From assembly GCA_018825725.1 (NCBI GenBank), contig JAHKBC010000291.1, positions 1 through 6,482 of the forward strand: DNA of 6,482 bases, in the 5' to 3' direction. Positions within the stretch are counted from its first letter, which is position 1. Every line of letters begins with the position of its first letter. The stretch comes from Candidatus Omnitrophota bacterium (GTDB lineage: Bacteria > Omnitrophota > Gorgyraeia > Gygaellales > Profunditerraquicolaceae). The notes under the pieces were generated by a model. That model saw only the letters and a program-made list of their open reading frames with translations, made no database searches and had not been told where the DNA came from. The translations under genes and the position numbers were made by a program. Shown here piece after piece: positions 1 to 5,792 of the stretch.

Positions 1-735
1 GACAAATTTAATTTTATTTATATAATGGTCATAAAGCAGTTCTGCCAACTCCAGATTATTCTCCTGATAGAAACCAAAAGCAGCATCTTTAATCTCACCG
101 GGATGTTTGTTTAAAGAAACCATTTTCTCGACATAAGATTTATAAATCTGCCGGGCTGCGGATTTTTCGGAATAGGATAATAGGGTATCGGCAACCATCT
201 TAAGTATTTCAGGTTGGCCCTCCTTCAAGGCATACTCAAGAGCTGCCTTCACTAAGTCTAAAAGCGCAGTATCACTAAAAGCATCCTGTTGATCACGGTG
301 AAACTGCCAGAAAAGGACACGGCTATAAATATAAAGCTTATCCTGGGCATTCAAGGAATTGAATATTTTAACAAGATTCTGGTCGATATCGGCGCGATAG
401 CTATTGCCCTGGGTAAAGTATTCATCCCAAATCTGCTTCTCCTCTAGATACTTAAGTTGCTTGTAGCGAGCCAAGGCAATATAGTAGTATGGACAGAACC
501 CATAATCTTTCTTCTGCTCTAATGGGTTAAGGTAACGCACAAATTGATTATAGTCATTATCATGAAAATAGCGCTCTTTAAGCTCTTCCAGATCCAAACA
601 AAAACTCAGTCCTGGCTTCTTAAAATTACTGCTTGAAGCCTTTTTTTCACTGCGGGCATACACAACGTAAAAAAACATAGAGAAAAAGACGGAAACTAAT
701 GTTATGGCGATCACTTTTAACAAAGCTCTCTTCAT
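1..735 (-). CDS. Exported alpha-helical TPR-like protein of unknown function, 3'-truncated by window edge
   Basis: An open frame of 245 codons from the ATG at 735 to the window edge with no stop, so the C-terminus is missing. The ATG overlaps the upstream TGA (ATGA, 732-735). Purine-rich AAGGGG and AAAAGG lie just upstream, fitting co-translation with the glycosidase gene. Residues 1-3 (MKR) and a hydrophobic stretch at about 5-26 form a signal peptide or membrane anchor; YAR at 26-28 is a possible cleavage zone. The rest is rich in Leu, Ala, Lys, Glu and Tyr and looks like a helical solenoid. TPR-like pairs include the run YYYIALARYKQLKYLEEKQIW and, at the visible end, AAFGFYQENNLELAELLYDHYI. 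I do not recognise a specific family and saw no catalytic motif. A scaffolding or protein-interaction role in the envelope is inferred only from the fold type and the position in the operon; the 790-residue protein has a comparable TPR-like half. Confidence 0.82.
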   Translation of the reverse strand, partial: MKRALLKVIAITLVSVFFSMFFYVVYARSEKKASSSNFKKPGLSFCLDLEELKERYFHDNDYNQFVRYLNPLEQKKDYGFCPYYYIALARYKQLKYLEEKQIWDEYFTQGNSYRADIDQNLVKIFNSLNAQDKLYIYSRVLFWQFHRDQQDAFSDTALLDLVKAALEYALKEGQPEILKMVADTLLSYSEKSAARQIYKSYVEKMVSLNKHPGEIKDAAFGFYQENNLELAELLYDHYINKIKFV

Positions 736-2024
736 TTTACCTTTTGCCCCTTGATCTTTTGAGGTGGGTTTTTCCATAATTCCCGGATTAAATAATAACT
801 TTTGCGCGGGATGCGCTTATCAAGGCCTGCCTCTTTTTCATCGGCAGAAAGCGCCACAACCCCAAACCACTCCTCATTCATATTCATATTCTTTTCTGCT
901 TTGATGTCGAAATAATATGCCCCGTTGGACCAGTTAGATTCCGTGTCGTGTAGCATCCAGCCATCAGAACTGTCCTGATTATGCTTCCACCATTCATCGC
1001 TCCATTCAAACATCACGCCGCCCAGACAATTGCCTGCGCCATCATTATTGCCGGCAAGATTCCCATAAATCTGCCGCCACTGTGATTCTAAGAAAAAAGC
1101 CTGCATATTCTGGTCCTCTTTCTTAAGATAGGCATCGTAACTATCTGCGCCGAATTCGGATATTAAAATAGGACGGTCAAAAGTTGCCTTCAACGATTTA
1201 AAGAGATTGCCAAATGTCTTGCCGCGGTAAATGATACAAGCGACTAAATCCACTTCAGGGGCATATTCATTGGCTACATCTAATCCAATCAATTCGCCAT
1301 TACCTAAGGCCACCGGATGATTCTTGTCGATAGCATGGATCTCTTTAGCTATATCATTTATATAGGAATAAAAGATCTTGAACTTGAGCTTTTTTTGCTT
1401 CTGGAGGTCAGGCTCCTTCTCCACTTCGTCGATAGTCCAGGGATTAACTGTGTCGATACAGGAATAGTTATTTTCGTTGCCGAGTATCCACAATAAGACC
1501 CCTGGTTCATCCTTATAAGTATTCACCATCTCCAATACTTCTTTTTTTATCTTATCCTGAAATTGTTTATCCCCGTAAAACGGGCAGGGATATTCCCAAA
1601 AACCCAGCCAGTGCCCCATAATAGTACGAATCCCATAAAGACTGTATAAATCCCGTATAACAGCCTTGACCGCGTCGGGGTCAATTCCGGGTTCGTAAAT
1701 CCTTATGGTATTAACACCCATCTCTTGCATTAGTTTGCCGTCTGCTATCCAAGGTTTATATGGGCTTGACCACCAATCAAATTCATGGTTTGATCCAATA
1801 GGTATGGGATTATAGCAAAAACCTTTCACAATATAAGGTCTTTTGTCAACCATCAGCTGGTAATGGCCATTGGGAAATTTCTTAATAAAGACTTTTTGTT
1901 CAGCGCGCAGGCGTAAAGCAAGCAGAATAATTAAACAAACAGAGACCGCAATCAGAACAAGATTGCGGCCTGCTGTTTTCTTTTTATTTTCTTTACGGTT
2001 ATGCTTATTCGTACCTGATTTCAT
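732..2024 (-). CDS. Membrane-anchored clan GH-A (GH2-like) glycoside hydrolase
   Basis: A 430-residue enzyme from the ATG at 2024. Residues 1-20 contain eight Lys/Arg and 21-38 are a single hydrophobic segment without a convincing cleavage site, so an N-terminal anchor with the catalytic domain outside is likely. The barrel runs about 45-420: YQLMVDKRPYIVKG (55-68), KLMQEMGVNTIRIY (97-110), LGNEN with probable acid/base E184, ISEFG with probable nucleophile E290, FEWSDEWWK (339-347) and RKSYY (407-411). It is paralogous to the C-terminal half of the 790-residue protein but lacks its TPR-like half and Ca2+-loop insertion. It has IIYRG (264-268) where the paralogue has NAYRG, so specificity may differ. 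A longer frame from a GTG at 2084 is possible, but its extra 20 residues lie over conserved coding sequence of the upstream gene. The chosen ATG has no clear Shine-Dalgarno, so coupling through the 20-nt overlap is likely. The stop overlaps the next ATG as ATGA. Confidence 0.88.
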   Translation of the reverse strand: MKSGTNKHNRKENKKKTAGRNLVLIAVSVCLIILLALRLRAEQKVFIKKFPNGHYQLMVDKRPYIVKGFCYNPIPIGSNHEFDWWSSPYKPWIADGKLMQEMGVNTIRIYEPGIDPDAVKAVIRDLYSLYGIRTIMGHWLGFWEYPCPFYGDKQFQDKIKKEVLEMVNTYKDEPGVLLWILGNENNYSCIDTVNPWTIDEVEKEPDLQKQKKLKFKIFYSYINDIAKEIHAIDKNHPVALGNGELIGLDVANEYAPEVDLVACIIYRGKTFGNLFKSLKATFDRPILISEFGADSYDAYLKKEDQNMQAFFLESQWRQIYGNLAGNNDGAGNCLGGVMFEWSDEWWKHNQDSSDGWMLHDTESNWSNGAYYFDIKAEKNMNMNEEWFGVVALSADEKEAGLDKRIPRKSYYLIRELWKNPPQKIKGQKVK

Positions 2025-3150
2025 CCAGATAGAAGGTTGCCCCCTCGGGGTTGGCATCCACATTTGTTGCCCAGCAGAAACCACCGATAATATAGGATAA
2101 ATCTTTGCCTTTTAAATCAATAGTATACTGGGTCCACTCCTTATTCAGGATGACCGGACCGACAATAGCTATGTCAGAATCGGAATACTCTCCCATAAGT
2201 CCGCCGATCTTAAACTCTTCGATCCTCTCTTCGCCTTTTGCTCCACGGGCCCAGAAAGTAAGCTTGGTGGCTTTAGAAAGGTCATACCCGGCATCTATAG
2301 TGCCCCAGTTGTTAGGTGGATTCTGCCAATATATACCTGCCCAACGGGCACCTTGAGATACCTTATCTGTATAAACTAGCTTGATACAGGTATCGCCCAA
2401 ATAAGGGTCTTCTTTGGAAGCACCACTGTATTTTAAATCGCCATGATCGCCCATATACCCTGAAGGAACAAAATGATTGTTTATCGAAGAACGGTCCGCA
2501 TAAACATAGAAAGGCATACCCTGCTGCTTACGCACCTCAACCTTCATCGAAGGATCAGATTCAAATTTAATATCGTCCAGATAGAAGGTACAACCTTCGG
2601 AATTTAAATCAGCAGTAGTAGACCAGGAAAAGGCCCCGTTAATATAAGAAAGGTCTTTTCCGGCAAGATTCACGGTATATTGCTTCCAGGTATTAGTAAG
2701 CTCAACCGGGCCCATCTCAACACTAGTGGTATCAGGATAGGTTCCTTTATTAATTCCGCCTACGAGAAACTTCTGGATAATCTCCCCGCCTTTAGCTCCG
2801 CGGGCCCAAAAGGTCAACTTAGTCATTCCGGTAAGATCAAAACCGCCTTTTTTATTTCCCCAGTTATTCGCCGGGTTCTGCCAATAAACCCCTACCCATC
2901 CATTGCCCTGGGATCTCTTGGCAGAATAGGAAAATTGAATACAGCTCGCTCCGGAATGAGGGTTATCCGCCGACTGGTCATTAAGCTTGACATCGCTATA
3001 ATCGCCCATCCAGCCTGAAGGAACATAGTGGTTGTTTCTGGCGCCCCTATCGCTATAAACCATAAATTCCTTGGTTGTAGGCGTTTTTTGCTGAGCATAA
3101 GCTACGCCGAGAAAACTAAAAATCAACAACATTACCAAAAACCTCTTCAT
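2005..3150 (-). CDS. Secreted tandem-domain protein, probable carbohydrate-binding (two about 170-residue repeats)
   Basis: A 381-residue protein with a classic signal peptide: MKR, a hydrophobic core, then VAYA before QQ at 20-21. The mature part is two copies of one domain, residues about 29-197 and 214-381. They align at a constant offset of 185, then 184, residues, with about half of positions identical by eye. Shared blocks include NNHxVPSGxMGD, YWQNPxNNWG (89-98 and 274-283), KLTFWARGAKG (111-121 and 296-306), KDLSYI and GxTFYLDxI. The predicted beta-rich character, the many aromatic residues and the closing FYLDDI/FYLDEI strand resemble galactose-binding-like or CBM-type jelly rolls. 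No catalytic motif was seen. The location between two glycosidase genes supports sugar binding, but this is inference. The ATG at 3150 has a near-ideal AAAGGAGGG 8 nt upstream. The 3' end overlaps the next gene by 20 nt. The protein may target the neighbouring enzymes to a polysaccharide or act as a surface glycan-binding protein. Confidence 0.88.
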   Translation of the reverse strand: MKRFLVMLLIFSFLGVAYAQQKTPTTKEFMVYSDRGARNNHYVPSGWMGDYSDVKLNDQSADNPHSGASCIQFSYSAKRSQGNGWVGVYWQNPANNWGNKKGGFDLTGMTKLTFWARGAKGGEIIQKFLVGGINKGTYPDTTSVEMGPVELTNTWKQYTVNLAGKDLSYINGAFSWSTTADLNSEGCTFYLDDIKFESDPSMKVEVRKQQGMPFYVYADRSSINNHFVPSGYMGDHGDLKYSGASKEDPYLGDTCIKLVYTDKVSQGARWAGIYWQNPPNNWGTIDAGYDLSKATKLTFWARGAKGEERIEEFKIGGLMGEYSDSDIAIVGPVILNKEWTQYTIDLKGKDLSYIIGGFCWATNVDANPEGATFYLDEIRYE

Positions 3151-3158
3151 CTTTTCTA

Positions 3159-3167
3159 CCCTCCTTT
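3159..3167 (-). promoter_or_regulatory. Strong Shine-Dalgarno site of the tandem-domain gene
   Basis: AAAGGAGGG on the minus strand ends 8 nt before the ATG at 3150, which fixes that start. A TAG stop of a possible leader ORF lies between this site and the ATG. Confidence 0.85.
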
Positions 3168-3187
3168 GAGTACCTTATGTTTTTGTC

Positions 3188-3224
3188 TAGCGAAACTCCG
3201 CGCTAGCGGAGTTAAAGCACCAAT
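3188..3224. repeat. Hairpin repeat, copy B
   Basis: Second copy of the element at 3291-3329, in the same orientation. AACTCCGC (3194-3201) pairs perfectly with GCGGAGTT (3206-3213) around a GCTA loop. The flanks TAGCGAAA and GTTAAAGCACCAAT match copy A at nearly every base, while the stem bases differ and pairing is kept. An alternative hairpin, CTAGCG (3187-3192) with CGCTAG (3201-3206), excludes the first; copy A lacks it. The element lies 38-74 bp upstream of the ATG at 3150, within the probable leader of the tandem-domain gene. It may be a REP-like mobile repeat or a regulatory RNA structure. Confidence 0.75.
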
Positions 3225-3265
3225 ATGCTTCATTAGTCGCATTTAACCCCTTTTTTAAAAATGTA

Positions 3266-3294
3266 TGTATAGGAAAGGTTACCCTGTGGATTAA
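3266..3294 (-). promoter_or_regulatory. Weak candidate sigma-70 promoter for the tandem-domain gene
   Basis: On the minus strand TTAATC (3294-3289) and TATACA (3271-3266) are 17 bp apart, resembling -35 and -10 boxes with three and four consensus matches. Transcription would begin near 3259, giving a leader of about 110 nt that carries hairpin B and the possible leader ORF. The -35 overlaps the edge of repeat A. The match is weak in AT-rich sequence, and this spacer may instead be transcribed through from the upstream genes. Confidence 0.2.
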
Positions 3295-3329
3295 CGAAAT
3301 CCCGACGCAGTCGGGGTTAAAGCACTAAT
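3291..3329. repeat. Hairpin repeat, copy A
   Basis: On the + strand, CCCGAC (3301-3306) pairs with GTCGGG (3310-3315) around a GCA loop, with weaker A/T and T-G pairs extending the stem outward. The flanks TAACGAAA and GTTAAAGCACTAAT match those of copy B at 3188-3224, whereas the stem sequence differs. On the transcribed strand the hairpin is followed by GGATTTCG, not a T run, so it is not a standard terminator. It sits about 90 bp after the stop of the 790-residue gene. An AT-only-rich tract (about 3326-3350) separates the two. Confidence 0.75.
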
Positions 3330-3410
3330 TTAATTTAATATTTAATTTGATTTTCTAGTTTATTTCAGGCCTGCCGATCCTTTTTAAATAAAGATACTTG
3401 CTCTTTGAAA

Positions 3411-3419
3411 CCCTCCTTT
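3411..3419 (-). promoter_or_regulatory. Orphan Shine-Dalgarno-like sequence directly after a stop codon
   Basis: The same 9-mer AAAGGAGGG as at 3159-3167 begins at the base after the TAG stop of the 790-residue gene (3420-3422). No ATG, GTG or TTG follows within the usual distance; the next bases are TTTCAAAGAGCAAG. It may be the remnant of a lost gene start or an anti-SD pairing element, or it may be chance. Confidence 0.45.
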
Positions 3420-5792
3420 CTACCTCCAAATATTTTTATACATATAATAAGACTTGCGCAAATGCCGCAAAAACGGGCTTAATTTACCGTCTCCCTGGCT
3501 GCAAACCCCCAGCCATTCCTCATACATCGTCCCGTCGGGAAACGGGCCTATCCATAAGCCTTTCTTATCATGGATGGAAGGTTCATGGCCTTTCCACCAT
3601 TCATCTAACCATTCAAATATGATACCGCCTACAGAATTACCGGCTCCTTCGGCAAAGGCCATATTATTTTGAATGTCCTCCCAGGAGCCGCGATGATATT
3701 GCGCCTGAAGCTCCTCTGCCTCATCTTCGCTTTTACCTTGGGCGTAAGCAGGGCAGCCAAATTCGGTAATAAATGCCGGCTTGTCTGCCTCTTCTTTTAC
3801 CTGGCGCCATAAAAAACCAAAGCCGTATTCTCCGCGATAGGCGTTAAACCCATAAATATCAATGTCCGGGGTATGCCTGCTTAATTTATCTAAGTATAGC
3901 ACATCTCCACTACAAATGGCAACCGGATGTTCAGAATCCAGGGATTTGATGGTATTGGCTACTTCATTGGTAAATTTAAAGAAGGTATCGGGATCTTTCT
4001 TGGCGTTATTGGCCACGCCGTATATATTCTCATTTCCTAAAAGCCAGAAGAGTATATATGGTTCATCCTTAAATTCCAGGACCATATTAGTCACGGATTC
4101 AACCATATTCTTCCTGTGTTCGGGATTACTGTAATCTGTGCCGGGATTCCAAGGAGCGCCTGATCCTAAAGCGTATACACCCAGATAATCACTCATTATG
4201 ACCATTATACCATAATTATTATAAAGTTCCCGTAAAAGTTCTTTATTGACCTTATTGGGATGATGGTAAACCCTGATGGCGCTTACCCCCATCTCCTGCA
4301 TTAATTTGAAATCCCCAACCGGCTGCTCATCAGAATCCTGAATATTATTCCTGTTTTTGTCTACAAAAGCATCATAAGGGCCATCAATCTTGGTATTATT
4401 ATTAAAGTCTTCAAACATCCAATTGCCTAAGGTACCTTCATGCGGTGACTGTCCAACCCTGGTAGGAGCATAAGTAACACCTTTGACCATAAAAGGCTTA
4501 TTATCAACTAAAAGCTGCCAATCCCCGGTTTCGTACTGAACAAGGCGCACCTTTCTTTTACCAATGCGTCTCTTTATACTCAGGGAATCGGCAGAAGGCT
4601 TAGGCTTTAGCTTATCAAAGAGAGTTATCTTGCTAAGCCTGCCCGGATTAGTAATAATAATATCATTAGCGATCTGATCATCAAAACCATTAATTATCTT
4701 GATGTCTGCATCTACCAGCTTATAACCGATCTGCGGGTTATTGCGCAATAAATAGTGGATCTTGCTTATAGCTGCCTGGCCAACGTACCAAGGGGTCTTA
4801 AAATATGTCCAGCCATAGGCGCCAGGATAGTGCACCACAATTGCATAGTAGCACCTAATCGCATGTTCAATCAAACCGGATTTTTCCAATATTATTCCCG
4901 TATAGAATAACCGTACTCCCGGCGGTTCCGAAGCTGACGCCCATTTTAAAAAAGCCGCCTCAAGGTCTGGAGAATGTACAAAATCCCACAAGTTACCTTC
5001 CAGGCGTTTATCCTTATTGGCCCTTTTAAACTCCGGGTCCCAGCGTATAGAAGAAGTATTCGGATAAATCCCCTCCCCCACCGCAATACTTAAACCTTCC
5101 TGGTCCTTGACGACATACTTGTAATTCTTAGAACCTACATTTTTGAACTCGCCGTATTTCTCATAATCAACAGGAAATTCCTTGCCCGGTTCATAGAGTA
5201 CTACCTTAGTCACAAGCTGACTTACTTCTTTCTTTTTCTCTTCCAATTCAATCGAGCCGGTCTCCATCTTTTTAATGCTCTTTTTAGCTATCTCGGCTAC
5301 CTGCCAATACCAGCCAAACTGGTCCCAGGCTTGAGCATAATAATATTTATCTATGATTACCTTGAAAATCTCTTTAGCCTGGCCGAACTTCTGCTGACGC
5401 ATATACGACTCAGCTTGGATAAAATAAGCCGTAGCTACATCGTTTAAAATATTGACCTTCTCAATCTCATCCTTATTTATCGGTAAAGCTTTTAAGGAAG
5501 CTTGTTGCTTATTGGCTACATCTTTATATAAGTCTATACAGGCTTGAGTATATTTAAAAGTATTTTCGATATCTTTCTTACCATGGGCCTCCCAGGATTT
5601 AGTAATCAGCTCGGAAGAAGTTGACTTATCCTGAGCGGATAAAGAAGAGATACCAATGACTAAAACATAAAAAACAAATAATAACCAATACCCGATAACC
5701 AATTTACCAAACTTATTGATTTTACGGTTTGGTGTTTGGAATCTTGAATTTATTTGGTATTTAGGGTTTGGTAATTGGTTATTAATCCTCAT
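3420..5792 (-). CDS. Exported two-part protein: TPR-like helical region plus clan GH-A (GH2-like) glycoside hydrolase
   Basis: A 790-residue protein, probably periplasmic or extracellular. Residues 1-30 are polar and Asn/Gln/Lys-rich, 31-50 are a hydrophobic core and SLSAQ near 51-54 is a likely signal peptidase region. Residues 55 to about 390 are mostly helical, with TPR-like pairs near 118-150 and 295-322; a charged linker follows to about 415. The barrel spans about 416-790. It has KGVTYAP at the first strand, LMQEMGVSAIRVY (498-509), a GNEN motif with probable acid/base E588, NAYRG (650-654), ITEFG with probable nucleophile E677, and FEWLDEWWK (726-734). These are hallmarks of retaining GH-A enzymes. 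Residues 462-489 hold a Ca2+-loop-like insertion (DxNxNxxxD, then D478-K-N-R-N-N-I-Q-D-S-D-E489) that the paralogue at 732-2024 lacks. The start at 5792 overlaps the permease stop as ATGA, with GGGAG 10 nt upstream (5803-5807). The exact GH family and substrate are not determinable here; GH2-like or GH72-like are both possible. Confidence 0.9.
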   Translation of the reverse strand: MRINNQLPNPKYQINSRFQTPNRKINKFGKLVIGYWLLFVFYVLVIGISSLSAQDKSTSSELITKSWEAHGKKDIENTFKYTQACIDLYKDVANKQQASLKALPINKDEIEKVNILNDVATAYFIQAESYMRQQKFGQAKEIFKVIIDKYYYAQAWDQFGWYWQVAEIAKKSIKKMETGSIELEEKKKEVSQLVTKVVLYEPGKEFPVDYEKYGEFKNVGSKNYKYVVKDQEGLSIAVGEGIYPNTSSIRWDPEFKRANKDKRLEGNLWDFVHSPDLEAAFLKWASASEPPGVRLFYTGIILEKSGLIEHAIRCYYAIVVHYPGAYGWTYFKTPWYVGQAAISKIHYLLRNNPQIGYKLVDADIKIINGFDDQIANDIIITNPGRLSKITLFDKLKPKPSADSLSIKRRIGKRKVRLVQYETGDWQLLVDNKPFMVKGVTYAPTRVGQSPHEGTLGNWMFEDFNNNTKIDGPYDAFVDKNRNNIQDSDEQPVGDFKLMQEMGVSAIRVYHHPNKVNKELLRELYNNYGIMVIMSDYLGVYALGSGAPWNPGTDYSNPEHRKNMVESVTNMVLEFKDEPYILFWLLGNENIYGVANNAKKDPDTFFKFTNEVANTIKSLDSEHPVAICSGDVLYLDKLSRHTPDIDIYGFNAYRGEYGFGFLWRQVKEEADKPAFITEFGCPAYAQGKSEDEAEELQAQYHRGSWEDIQNNMAFAEGAGNSVGGIIFEWLDEWWKGHEPSIHDKKGLWIGPFPDGTMYEEWLGVCSQGDGKLSPFLRHLRKSYYMYKNIWR
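5681..5782. repeat. Imperfect palindromic AT-rich repeat inside the start of the 790-residue gene
   Basis: On the + strand the left arm ATAACCAATTTACCAAAC (5695-5712) is the reverse complement of the right arm GTTTGGTAATTGGTTAT (5766-5782) except for one extra T, leaving a 53-bp loop. The 9-mer ATAACCAAT is also repeated directly at 5681-5689 and 5695-5703. The loop continues the theme with words such as GGTTTGGTGTTTGGAAT. The element looks like the dispersed CCAAAT/ATTTGG-word repeats of several candidate-phylum genomes (recollection, not a search). It covers about codons 4-38 of the gene and encodes the Asn/Gln/Lys-rich leader and the start of the signal peptide core. Confidence 0.8.

Larger units (their letters stand above)
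3156..3242 (-). other. Possible 28-codon leader ORF over hairpin repeat B
   Basis: An ATG at 3242, preceded by AAAAGGGG and a 4-nt gap, opens a 28-residue frame (MRLMKHIGALTP at its start, KVLKGG at its end). Its TAG (3156-3158) lies 5 nt before the ATG of the tandem-domain gene, so it reads through that gene's Shine-Dalgarno site. This geometry could couple translation of leader and gene. Against coding: copy A of the same repeat carries a similar frame without any start codon, and the ORF is short enough to arise by chance. No attenuator-like run of one amino acid is present. Confidence 0.25.

Noticed and set aside
2025..2084. N-terminal extension of the second glycosidase from a GTG at 2084
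   Set aside because: The extra 20 residues are read out of frame over the conserved closing strand of the tandem-domain protein. They also put a polar stretch before an already complete basic, then hydrophobic, export anchor.
2892..3098. Minus-strand ORF of 68 codons
   Set aside because: It is an alternative frame of the first domain of the tandem-domain gene, whose conserved blocks are in the other frame.
3291..3329. Intrinsic terminator for the 790-residue gene
   Set aside because: The stem is GC-rich, but the following bases on the transcribed strand are GGATTTCG with no T run, and the same element recurs at 3188-3224 inside the leader of the next gene.
3366..3373. CAGGCCTG palindrome as an operator
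   Set aside because: An 8-bp perfect palindrome standing alone is expected by chance, and there is no second copy near the gene start.
3151..3419. Known riboswitch or CRISPR array in the spacer
   Set aside because: There are only two copies of the hairpin repeat with unequal stems and no regular spacers. I recognise no known riboswitch core.
3862..4134. Plus-strand ORF of 90 codons, and similar plus-strand ORFs at 1870-2100, 2105-2356, 2680-3018, 3028-3246, 3398-3622 and 3454-3672
   Set aside because: Each lies mostly or wholly opposite a well-supported minus-strand gene with recognisable motifs, and none has a family-like sequence or a convincing ribosome site.
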